A DNA stretch of 64,000 nt from Leptotrichia wadei (GTDB lineage Bacteria; Fusobacteriota; Fusobacteriia; Fusobacteriales; Leptotrichiaceae). Shown here piece after piece: positions 22,569-34,757 of this stretch. The position numbers were made by a program, and so were the translations under genes. The first letter of the stretch is position 1. Every line of letters starts with the position of its first letter. The notes under the pieces are model-generated. The model ran no database searches, was not told where the DNA came from, and worked only from the letters and a program-made list of their open reading frames with translations. The DNA is taken from assembly GCF_007990445.1 (NCBI RefSeq), contig NZ_AP019841.1, positions 2,271,975 to 2,335,974 of the forward strand, given 5' to 3'.

Positions 22569-23957
22569 TTGAAAATTGTATATTTGGCATCTGAAGTGGC
22601 TCCGTTTTATAAATCTGGTGGATTAGCCGATGTTCTTGGTGCATTGCCTAAAAAAATGCAGGAATTGGGACATGAAGTTTCTATAATAATGCCTAAATAT
22701 GACATAATACCATTAAAGTATCTTGAAAAACTAGAATGGGTTGCAAGACTTGAGAGTCACGGAGATGTATTTAATTTGGTAAGATATCCTGATGACAAAA
22801 TAAATTATTATTTTATTGAAAATAAAGCATTATATGAAAGAGGACATGTTTATGGAGATTTTGACCAAGATGTTCAATATGCGATGTTTTCAGAATTGGC
22901 ACTCAGATTCTTAAAGGAAATTAATTTACAGGCTGATATTTTACACTGTAATGACTGGCAAACTGGTCCAGTTCCATATTTTTTAAATGTCAGATATAAT
23001 TATGATCCGTTTTACTGGGACATGAGAACTGTTTATTCAATTCACAATCTAATGTATCAAGGTAGATTCTCTAAATATTCATTTGAAAGAATGGGATATT
23101 ATATGGATGATAGAAATGATCTAAACTTTATGGAAATTGGAATAGGATATGGTGATGTAGTAAATACAGTAAGTCCGACTTATGCTGAAGAAATAAAATA
23201 TGCATATTTTGGTGAAGGGCTTGAATGGATTACAAATAGAAAATATATTCATGGTATTTTAAATGGAATAGATACAGATGTGTTTAACCCTGAAACAACA
23301 AAAGGGATAATTCACTTTAATAAAGAATCTTTGGATAAAAAACGAGAAAATAAATATTTATTACAAGAAAAATTAGGACTTCCAAAATCAGATGTTGCTC
23401 TAATTTCAATAATTTCAAGACTTGTTGAAGGAAAGGGATTGGATCTAGTATCTGCAGCTCTTGAAAATCTACTGCAATATGATGCAGTCCAAATTGTAAT
23501 TTTAGGAAGTGGAGATAAATTTTACGAAGACTATTATAACCATCTAGCTTGGAAGTATCCTGATAAATTCAAAGTTTATCTTGGTTATAATGGACAGCTT
23601 GCAAATGAAATTTATGCTGGAAGTGACATGTTTTTAATGCCTTCAAGATATGAACCTTGTGGACTTAGTCAAATGATTGCAATGAGATTTGGAACTATCC
23701 CAATCGTAAGGGAAACTGGTGGATTAAAAGATTCTGTCAAACCTTATAATATCTTTACAGATGAAGGAAATGGCTTCTCATTCACAAACTTTAATGCAGA
23801 TGATATGTTATTTACAATAAAAGTTGCAGAAGGAATTTATTATGATAGACCTGATATTTGGGAAAAATTAGTTAAAAGAAATATGGATTTAGATTTTTCT
23901 TGGGATAGATCTGCAAAAGAATATGAAAAACTTTATGAATTAGCTAAATCTTATTAA
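22569..23957 (+). CDS. glgA: Glycogen synthase (ADP-glucose), GT5
   Basis: Transfers glucose from ADP-glucose to the growing alpha-1,4-glucan. The natural start appears to be TTG at 22569, seven bases after AAGGAG, giving 462 residues beginning (M)KIVYLASEVAPFYKSGGLAD; the in-frame GTG at 22560 overlaps the ribosome site. The KSGGL ADP-glucose motif is at residues about 14-18 and the C-terminal GT-B half has SRYEPCGLSQMIAMRFGT and RETGGLKD. Cotranscribed with glgC and ended by the hairpin at 23985-24019. Confidence 0.96.
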   Translation: MKIVYLASEVAPFYKSGGLADVLGALPKKMQELGHEVSIIMPKYDIIPLKYLEKLEWVARLESHGDVFNLVRYPDDKINYYFIENKALYERGHVYGDFDQDVQYAMFSELALRFLKEINLQADILHCNDWQTGPVPYFLNVRYNYDPFYWDMRTVYSIHNLMYQGRFSKYSFERMGYYMDDRNDLNFMEIGIGYGDVVNTVSPTYAEEIKYAYFGEGLEWITNRKYIHGILNGIDTDVFNPETTKGIIHFNKESLDKKRENKYLLQEKLGLPKSDVALISIISRLVEGKGLDLVSAALENLLQYDAVQIVILGSGDKFYEDYYNHLAWKYPDKFKVYLGYNGQLANEIYAGSDMFLMPSRYEPCGLSQMIAMRFGTIPIVRETGGLKDSVKPYNIFTDEGNGFSFTNFNADDMLFTIKVAEGIYYDRPDIWEKLVKRNMDLDFSWDRSAKEYEKLYELAKSY

Positions 23958-23984
23958 TTATAAAAAATCAAATTTATACAAAAA

Positions 23985-24019
23985 AATGGAGTAAAACAAT
24001 ATTGTTAAACTCCATTTTT
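23985..24019 (+). terminator. Intrinsic terminator of glgCA
   Basis: AAATGGAGT and ACTCCATTT close a long stem with AACAATATTGTT inside, followed by TTTTTA, 28 bases after the glgA stop. Confidence 0.85.
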
Positions 24020-24023
24020 ATTA

Positions 24024-24118
24024 TTATACTCAGACCTATTTAAAATTAAACTATTAAAAATCATATAGATTCAAAATAGTCATAACTTTTGAGTTCAATT
24101 TTAAAACAGTTTACTATA
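24024..24118 (+). repeat. Dispersed intergenic repeat, copy B
   Basis: Same order as copy A: TTTAAAATTAAACTATTAAA, ATCATAT, AAAATAGTCATAACTTTTGA and TTTTAAAACAGTTTACTATA. It abuts the terminator of rRNA operon 2. Confidence 0.6.
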
Positions 24119-24121
24119 AAT

Positions 24122-24142
24122 AAAAAAAACTCCGCTAAGGAG
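24122..24142 (-). terminator. Terminator of rRNA operon 2
   Basis: CTCC/GGAG stem followed by T-run on the minus strand, same as in operon 1. Confidence 0.6.
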
Positions 24143-24186
24143 AATATGACATGACAAAAATAAATTCAATTCTGCAAATAAAAAAA

Positions 24187-24263
24187 TGGCGTCCCCGGTT
24201 GGACTCGAACCAACGACCCTCTGATTAACAGTCAGATGCTCTAACCGGCTGAGCTACGGAGAC
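24187..24263 (-). tRNA. tRNA-Asn (GTT)
   Basis: Identical in sequence to the tRNA at 15066, with anticodon GTT and encoded CCA, downstream of 5S. Confidence 0.97.
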
Positions 24264-24279
24264 ACACATATTTAAAAAA

Positions 24280-24393
24280 GTTTGGCAACTACCTATCTTC
24301 CCAGGACGAATCCAAGTATTTTAGGCACTAACAGACTTAACTGCCAGGTTCGAAATGTTTCCGGGTGTATCCCTGTCGTTATCATCACCAAAC
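24280..24393 (-). rRNA. 5S ribosomal RNA, operon 2
   Basis: Matches the first 5S except for one base (GAACCTGG for GAACCCGG on the minus strand). Confidence 0.93.
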
Positions 24394-24455
24394 TAGATAT
24401 ATATACTGTCCATTAAGACAATGAGAAATAAATAGCAGCAGCAAAAGATTATCTT

Positions 24456-27359
<2,904 letters not shown>

Positions 27360-27463
27360 ATAACTTTTTACTCTAGTTTAGTTATAATCTTTTACCTACT
27401 ATTCATTTCCCATTGTCCTAACAGTTATAAAGATATATAAAGAAGCAGTGCCTGTTTCTCCTT

Positions 27464-28980
<1,517 letters not shown>

Positions 28981-29128
28981 TATATTCACATATATTTAAA
29001 TTTCACCTAATTAGTCTTGACGTTATCTTTTTCAAGATACTTGACTTTATTGATTATACACTTAATTGCTTCTTTACATTATTAATATCTCTATTGTCCG
29101 TTGATACATTTTCGTATCGACAAGATAT

Positions 29129-29157
29129 ATATTATCATAAAAGAAAATGTTTGTCAA
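29129..29157 (-). promoter_or_regulatory. Promoter of rRNA operon 2
   Basis: TTGACA at 29152-29157 and TAATAT at 29129-29134, 17 bases apart, only about 35 bases downstream of the rsmG stop, so rsmG read-through could feed the operon. Confidence 0.7.
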
Positions 29158-29192
29158 CTACTTTTTTGAAAATTTTTTAAATGGCTTAAAAA

Positions 29193-29903
29193 TTATAGTG
29201 GTTTTTTTGCTGGTATCCCAGTTTTTCTTGGGTATTTTTCACTTGTCTTTTTTAATTTTAAAATTTCTAATATTATTCTTTTATCTTCATTTTCTGGCAA
29301 TTTAAATTCAAAAATATTATTTATTTTTGCATTTAAAATTTTTAAAGCCTTTTTAGATTCTTCTATTTCGTTTAAATTTAATTTTTGTGGCAGAAAACGG
29401 CCATTTACTTTTATAAATGGAATCATGTATTCTAAAATTATTCTTAGATTGGCCACTCCTCGACAAAGTGCAACATCATAGATTTCACGGTTATTTTTTA
29501 TTAACTCTTCAGAACGTTCAAAACTTGTATTTACATTTTTTAAATTTAATTCTTTTATTACTTCATTTATAAAGTCTATTTTTTTTCTAACTGAATCAAC
29601 TAATAAAAAATTTCTTTCTGGGTAATAAATAGCAAGTACAAGTCCTGGAAATCCTGCACCTGTCCCAACATCAATAAATGATTTTTCATTATCATTTATA
29701 ACTTTTGTTAAAAATAATGAATCTACAAAGTGTTTTTCCAACATTCCTTTTTTATCTCTAATTGCTGTCAAATTCATGACTTGATTTTTTTTATATAAAA
29801 GTTCTAAAAATTTCATCATCTTTCCAATTTTTTCATTTTCCACTTTAATTTCTGATTTTTCAAGTAAACTTATAAAATATTCTTTAAAATCAATATTTTC
29901 CAA
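29193..29903 (-). CDS. rsmG: 16S rRNA (guanine527-N7)-methyltransferase
   Basis: Cytoplasmic SAM-dependent enzyme that methylates G527 of 16S rRNA. The 236 residues match the family length; the SAM-binding motif is FIDVGTGAGFPGLVLAI (residues about 75-91), preceded by NLTAIRDKKGMLEKHFVDSL and followed by CRGVANLRIILEY. AGGAG lies before the ATG. It follows mnmG by 28 bases, the common gidA-gidB pairing, and runs toward rRNA operon 2. Confidence 0.95.
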   Translation of the reverse strand: MENIDFKEYFISLLEKSEIKVENEKIGKMMKFLELLYKKNQVMNLTAIRDKKGMLEKHFVDSLFLTKVINDNEKSFIDVGTGAGFPGLVLAIYYPERNFLLVDSVRKKIDFINEVIKELNLKNVNTSFERSEELIKNNREIYDVALCRGVANLRIILEYMIPFIKVNGRFLPQKLNLNEIEESKKALKILNAKINNIFEFKLPENEDKRIILEILKLKKTSEKYPRKTGIPAKKPL

Positions 29904-29931
29904 TTTTTTCTCCTAATTTCTATTTTTCATT

Positions 29932-31854
29932 TTATTTTAAAACTCCATCCAGATACATCAACAATACTGAGATATCTGCTGGTGTTACTCCAGACATCCT
30001 AGATGCTTGCCCAACGTTATACGGCTGATTTTCCTTCAAACGTTGTTTCGCTTCTCTCGTAATTCCCTTCATTTTTTCATAATCAAAATCTTTAGGAATT
30101 TTTTTGTCATCAAGTTTATGCTGTTTTTCCATAATTTGCATTGCTTTGGCGATATAGCCTTCGTATTTTGTCTGAACTTCAATCTGATATTCAGTTTCAG
30201 CATCAAAACTTAAATTTGGTGCATTTTCAATAATTTCAGCAATGTACTTTATATCTTGATATGTCACTTTTGGACGACGCAAAATTTCTTTTAATGTAGT
30301 ACCGCTCTTTAGACTTTCATTATATTTGTCAAGAATTTCCACGAGTCTTTCGTTGCTAGTTCCTAATTTTATATTTTCCAGTTTCTCCATAGTTTCTTTG
30401 ACATTTTTTTTCTTTTCCTGCACAATGTCATAATATTTTTTATCCAAAAGTCCGATTTTATATGCCTTTTCAGAAAGCCTGATGTCAGCATTGTCTTCAC
30501 GTAAAATAAGGCGGAATTCGGATCTTGCTGTAAACATTCTATATGGCTCAAATAATTCTTTGTTTATCAAATCATCTATCATCGTTCCGATATAAGAGCT
30601 TTCTCTATCCAAAATAAACGGTTCTTCTCCTTTTATTTTAAGAGCCGCATTAATTCCAGCAATAATTCCTTGTGCAGCCGCTTCTTCATAACCGCTTGTA
30701 CCATTAACTTGCCCAGCCAGATAAAGTCCTTTTACTTTTCTTGTTTCAAGTGTGTAATCAAGCTCGCTTGGATCTACAATATCATATTCCACAGCATATC
30801 CATATCGCATTATATGGGCATTTTCAAGTCCATTAATTGTATTTACAATTTTTTGCTGTAAACTGGCAGGATAGCTTGTAGAAAGTCCGCTTATGTAAAC
30901 TTCCGCTGTTTCAAAGCCTTCTGGCTCTAAAAATAAATGATGGCTGTCCTTGTCGTTGAATTTTACAACTTTATCTTCAATTGACGGGCAATATCTTGGT
31001 CCTGTGCTGCTTATGCTTCCGTTATACATTGGTGCTTTGTCTAAATTATCAAGTATTATTTTATGTGTTGTTTCATTTGTTCTTGTTAAATAGCAAGATA
31101 ATTGGGGTTTTTCCAAAATTTCGCTATTTGGAGTTCTCATTGAAAATTTTAATGGAACTCCTGTTATTCCAGGCTGCTCTTCAAGTTTTTCAAGATTTAA
31201 CGTTCTAATATCAAGTCTTGGAGGAGTTCCTGTTTTAAATCTTCCCATTTTTAATCCTAATGACTTTAGTGAACTTGTCAAATCATCAGCAGATAATTCT
31301 CCCATTCTTCCGCCTTTTACACGTTTATCTCCAATATACAAAAGCCCTCTCAAAAATGTTCCTGTTGCAAGCACAACTGCTTTTGCAAAAAATTCCATTC
31401 CAGTTTTAGTTTTTATTCCCTTTACAACTTTTTCTATTCTTTTAGAACCATTTTCAACAATTTCAATTTCATCAACAATCAATTCCGTAACAATATCCTG
31501 TATAGTATCAAGATTTTCCTGATGTTCTATTGTTCTTTTCATCTCTCTTGCATAAATTTTTCTATCTGCCTGAGCTCTCAACGAACGAACTGCCGGTCCT
31601 TTCTTTGTATTTAAAATTCTCATCTGCACAAAACTTTTGTCCATATTTCGTCCAATTTCTCCACCTAAAGCATCAACTTCCTTAGCCAGATGACTTTTTG
31701 CAGGTCCTCCTACCGATGGATTGCAGGACATAACCCCTATATTATCAAGCGTTATCGTAAAAATTGCCGTTTTCAATCCTAATCTTGCCGATGCCAAAGC
31801 TGCTTCATTTCCCGCATGTCCAGCACCAACTACAATTACATCATAATTTCTCAT
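29932..31854 (-). CDS. mnmG: tRNA U34 carboxymethylaminomethyl-modification enzyme MnmG
   Basis: FAD protein that with MnmE (encoded at 58470) modifies wobble uridine 34 of several tRNAs. The 640-residue product starts [20 protein letters not shown] (FAD-binding GxGxxG) and has [29 protein letters not shown] and the [18 protein letters not shown] motif; the helical C-terminal domain contacts MnmE and tRNA. The only strong Shine-Dalgarno (AGGAGA at 31891-31896) is 36 bases from the ATG, but a perfect 10-bp hairpin fills most of that distance. Confidence 0.97.
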   Translation of the reverse strand: MRNYDVIVVGAGHAGNEAALASARLGLKTAIFTITLDNIGVMSCNPSVGGPAKSHLAKEVDALGGEIGRNMDKSFVQMRILNTKKGPAVRSLRAQADRKIYAREMKRTIEHQENLDTIQDIVTELIVDEIEIVENGSKRIEKVVKGIKTKTGMEFFAKAVVLATGTFLRGLLYIGDKRVKGGRMGELSADDLTSSLKSLGLKMGRFKTGTPPRLDIRTLNLEKLEEQPGITGVPLKFSMRTPNSEILEKPQLSCYLTRTNETTHKIILDNLDKAPMYNGSISSTGPRYCPSIEDKVVKFNDKDSHHLFLEPEGFETAEVYISGLSTSYPASLQQKIVNTINGLENAHIMRYGYAVEYDIVDPSELDYTLETRKVKGLYLAGQVNGTSGYEEAAAQGIIAGINAALKIKGEEPFILDRESSYIGTMIDDLINKELFEPYRMFTARSEFRLILREDNADIRLSEKAYKIGLLDKKYYDIVQEKKKNVKETMEKLENIKLGTSNERLVEILDKYNESLKSGTTLKEILRRPKVTYQDIKYIAEIIENAPNLSFDAETEYQIEVQTKYEGYIAKAMQIMEKQHKLDDKKIPKDFDYEKMKGITREAKQRLKENQPYNVGQASRMSGVTPADISVLLMYLDGVLK

Positions 31855-31896
31855 TATATAATATGTAATTTTTTTATTTTAAAATTACATTCTCCT
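31855..31896 (-). promoter_or_regulatory. mnmG ribosome-binding region with hairpin spacer
   Basis: After AGGAGA, ATGTAATTTT (31881-31890) pairs perfectly with AAAATTACAT (31863-31872). Folding leaves eight bases (31855-31862) between stem and start codon, restoring normal spacing. An ATG-TAA start-stop pair also begins right after the AGGAGA. Confidence 0.55.
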
Positions 31897-31963
31897 TTCG
31901 ATTTTAAGTATACTTACATAATCCATTATATATTAATATTTTGTTTTTTTCAATGTGATATTT

Positions 31964-32858
31964 TTACAGATTTTTTATAAACTCATTTTTCTTAACTTTC
32001 ATTATAACAAAATTATCAGCAATATCTTCTTTTTTATTTTTTTCTGTTAAAACTGTTGAATTAATAATTTTTACGACTTTTTTCATTTCCATTTTTTCAC
32101 TTAATTCTGCTCGTTCTTCTTGTGCGTTTTCTAAAAAATATAGTTCAAAATGATTTCTTGTTTCAAGAATTCTCTGAATTTTATGTTTTTCAGCAAATAA
32201 TTTTAATTTAATGCTTAAAATGAATTTTTTCATCTGTTCTGGAATTTTTCCAAACCTATCTCTCACTTCATCAAGCAATTCAGCCAATTCCTCATTTGTT
32301 TCAAGCATTGCAAACCGCTTATAGATATTTAACCTTTCATCCTTTTCAATATACGTTTCAGGAATAAATCCTCTCTCATCCAGAATAATTTCTACATTTT
32401 CAATTTTTTCCACAAATTTGCCCTTTTGCCTACGAATTTCCTCATTTAACATTTTTATATACAAGTCATAGCCAAAAGTTTCAATCGTTCCGTGCTGCTT
32501 ATCTCCTAAAATTTCTCCAGCACCACGTATTTTCAAGTCTTCCATCGAAATTTGAAAACCGCCTGATTTTACCCCTTCCACTTTTAGCATGCTTTCTTCC
32601 TTTTGCCGCCCCTGCTTTGTAATATTTCTCGTTTTTAATAAATAGCAGTATCCTTGCCTGTTGCTACGCCCTACACGCCCTTTCAGCTGATACACCTGCG
32701 ATAATCCTAGTCCAGTAAAGTTTTCAATCAGAATTGTATTGGCATTTCCCACATCAATTCCATTTTCAATAATTGTAGAAGCAATTAAAATATCAAACTG
32801 CCCATTTTCAAAACGTAGTAATTTATCTTTAATTTCCTTTGGCGGAAGCTGTCCATTT
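31964..32858 (-). CDS. mfd: Transcription-repair coupling factor Mfd, 3' exon
   Basis: Encodes the last 297 residues of Mfd plus the base that completes the split codon. Reading from 32858 gives NGQLPPKEIKDKLLRFENGQ, then STIIENGIDVGNANT and QVYQLKGRVGRSNRQGY (helicase motifs V and VI), DLKIRGAGEILGDKQHGTIE, and a C-terminal TRCF domain. A GTG at 32752 could start a short product but would lack the front of the translocase, so it is read here as an exon. Mfd removes RNA polymerase stalled at DNA lesions and recruits UvrA. Confidence 0.9.
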
Positions 32859-32937
32859 CTGAACCTCCCACGACTAAAGTCGCAGGGTTCTAAAATCTTT
32901 AAAAATATTCAAAAATTTTCTAAGAAGTTTGATAGCT

Positions 32938-34185
32938 TTACACTACCCTTATTCTTTTAGGTGTGTTCAGCTCACCTCTATTGTATAGGACACTTAAGTC
33001 CACAACTTTACTTTTTCTTAATATATTTAATGCTCCATTACAATCTGCATTTAATTGATAGCCTTTACTTGTTTGATATAGTCCTCTTTTTATCCTTTTT
33101 CCACTGAATATATATTCTTTTTGATTTTCTTTATCATATATTGGAATTTCATCTCCATCAAAGAAACTTGCTTTTGATGTATAACTTTCTTCTTGCAGCT
33201 TAAATTCTATTCCATATAGTTTACATAGATATATTAATTTATCTCTTAATTTTCCATATGGTATATTTATAAAGTTCTGATTATTTATACTTCCAATATT
33301 TGAATTTCTTTGAAAATCTTCATTATATCCTAGAACTATTTTTCCTATATCATTATTAAAACAATAATTTATAATTATTCTTGCTGCTTTTGAAAGATAA
33401 TTATTTATGCGATTATTTCTCTTTCTAGTTATTTTCTTTTGTCTTAATGTTGTTCGCTCAATCTTTTGCTTATCTTTTATACTTTGTAATTTTGCATTTA
33501 TCTTGTTATAGTATTGATTTATTGATTTTAATTTTCTACCATCTATTATGAATGAAGCTCCAGCATTTGTAACACAAGTACAAAGATTATTTATACCTAA
33601 ATCAATTCCTAGTGCATTTTCTTTATTTAATTCCCTTTGAACTTCTTCTACTTCGTAAGTATATTGAATTTCAAAGTACCTAGAATGTTGTTTGGGTATT
33701 ATTCTAATCTCTTTTATCTTCTTGCCTTTTAATACTGGTGGTAGTTTTATTGCGATTTCCTTATGTGTCTTTCTAAATGAATTTGAATAAGGAACTATCA
33801 GAATATCATCTTTTAATCTTACAAAACCTATAACAAGAGTTGTAAATCCATCTTTAGCAAGATATTTAGGTAATTTTATTTTCTTATTATCATATTGACC
33901 ATTTTTAGCAAGTTTTAAAAGTCCAAAAAATGATTTGAAACTTCCGTCTACTTCTTTTAGAATTTGTTGAGCCATATTAGAATTTAACTTCTTATAGTTC
34001 TCACTGTTTTTAAGCATTTTATAGTTTTCGTTATAACTTAAATACTTTTTCTTATTAAAATAGTATTGTCTAACATTATATATAGCCTGATTCTTTAAAT
34101 TCTTAGCTATATGGCACAAATATTTTAAATTTCTAAACTCCTTTTTACTAAGATGTTTTACCTGTTGTTTTAAAGTTAAATACAT
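32938..34185 (-). CDS. tnpB: TnpB-family protein of the IStron
   Basis: A 415-residue TnpB of the clostridial IStron-associated type. The ATG at 34185 follows AAAGGAGG by eight bases. The first RuvC Asp is in ALGIDLGINNLCTCV and the last in LNADCNGALNILRK. Between them IVLGYNEDFQRN and LQEESYTSKASF replace the canonical IVxEDL and CxxC segments, and no zinc ribbon is visible; FSGKRIKRGLYQTSKGYQL follows. It differs strongly from the other two TnpBs here. It may cut DNA guided by RNA from the element's right end. Its stop lies 79 bases before the 3' splice site. Confidence 0.88.
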   Translation of the reverse strand: MYLTLKQQVKHLSKKEFRNLKYLCHIAKNLKNQAIYNVRQYYFNKKKYLSYNENYKMLKNSENYKKLNSNMAQQILKEVDGSFKSFFGLLKLAKNGQYDNKKIKLPKYLAKDGFTTLVIGFVRLKDDILIVPYSNSFRKTHKEIAIKLPPVLKGKKIKEIRIIPKQHSRYFEIQYTYEVEEVQRELNKENALGIDLGINNLCTCVTNAGASFIIDGRKLKSINQYYNKINAKLQSIKDKQKIERTTLRQKKITRKRNNRINNYLSKAARIIINYCFNNDIGKIVLGYNEDFQRNSNIGSINNQNFINIPYGKLRDKLIYLCKLYGIEFKLQEESYTSKASFFDGDEIPIYDKENQKEYIFSGKRIKRGLYQTSKGYQLNADCNGALNILRKSKVVDLSVLYNRGELNTPKRIRVV

Positions 34186-34283
34186 AGATATCACCTCCTT
34201 TTCATCAGAGATATTATACTATATATCCTACATTTTATCTATTAAAAAGTAATATTTTTTAAATATTTTTAAAGTTTTTAAAA

Positions 34284-34757
34284 CCCCACAACAGTGGGAA
34301 GTGTCGTTCACATAAGTTCGCTACTACTTATGCAGTTCTCTTATGAACTTCTTGTTATCTCTAACAAGCACAGACTATATCTTATCCATATCCTATTTCA
34401 AGGACTTAGGCGAAACCACTTCCAATACCAATCGCTTGTATTGTACTCCCCTCACGAGGGATAGTCGTTGAACTTTCCTTTTCAGGCTTAGCTGCTGATT
34501 GTCTATTATCATAATGTTTAGAATTTAACCTTGCATCATCTAGTATATTTTTTCTGCTTTCGCTACCTTCACACTTATACCATATTTGAACGAAGGTATT
34601 ATGTTGTGGTTATACTAGCTTTAAGAGTTCCCAGCAATTCAGTTTCTTTGTTGCACGGTTTTGCTCCGTGTCTACATACAAGTTTCCCTATATGCTTACT
34701 AAAATTTTCGTGCAATTCATCTCATGACTAAAGTCGCGAGTGTTCTTGCACTATTTA
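34284..34757 (-). ncRNA. Group I intron catalytic core of the IStron
   Basis: In order on the minus strand: P element AATTGCTGGGAACT (34626-34639), Q AATCAGCAGCTAAGCC (34485-34500), R GTTCAACGACTA (34462-34473) and S AAGATATAGTC (34373-34383), all near-perfect matches to conserved group I sequences. Downstream are CTTGTTA-GAGA-TAACAAG with a GNRA loop, AGTTC/GAACT, CATAAGT/ACTTATG and CCCAC/GTGGG hairpins, expected for P9 extensions. GTAAG near 34695-34699 could be the internal guide pairing with the 5' exon UUUAU, including the G-U pair. The intron's 3' splice site is far away, at 32859, beyond tnpB. Confidence 0.88.

Larger units (their letters stand above)
32859..34757 (-). mobile_element. 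IStron (group I intron plus tnpB) inserted in mfd
   Basis: 1899 bases separate two in-frame parts of mfd. On the minus strand the element begins directly after TTTAT (34758-34762) and ends in TTCAG. The 5' 470 bases carry group I intron core elements and the rest a tnpB gene. Both ends have a GACTTTAGTC-type hairpin (32871-32882 and 34725-34736). A 5' exon ending in U and an intron ending in G satisfy group I rules, and joining the exons gives GAA-TTT-ATA-AAT-GGA-CAG (EFINGQ). The architecture matches CdISt1-type IStrons of Clostridioides, which insert after a related pentamer. There is no tnpA. Confidence 0.88.

Noticed and set aside
32752..32752. GTG start for a separate 262-residue helicase C-terminal protein
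   Set aside because: The frame extends upstream through conserved Mfd sequence to the IStron boundary, and no ribosome site precedes the GTG.
34751..34753. Stop codon ending the mfd 5' part, suggesting a pseudogene
   Set aside because: It lies inside the intron-like element and the frame is restored exactly by group I-type excision, so a dead gene is not the simplest reading.
32859..34757. Group II intron in mfd
   Set aside because: The core has group I P, Q, R and S elements, there is no domain V-like hairpin, and the protein is TnpB rather than a reverse transcriptase.
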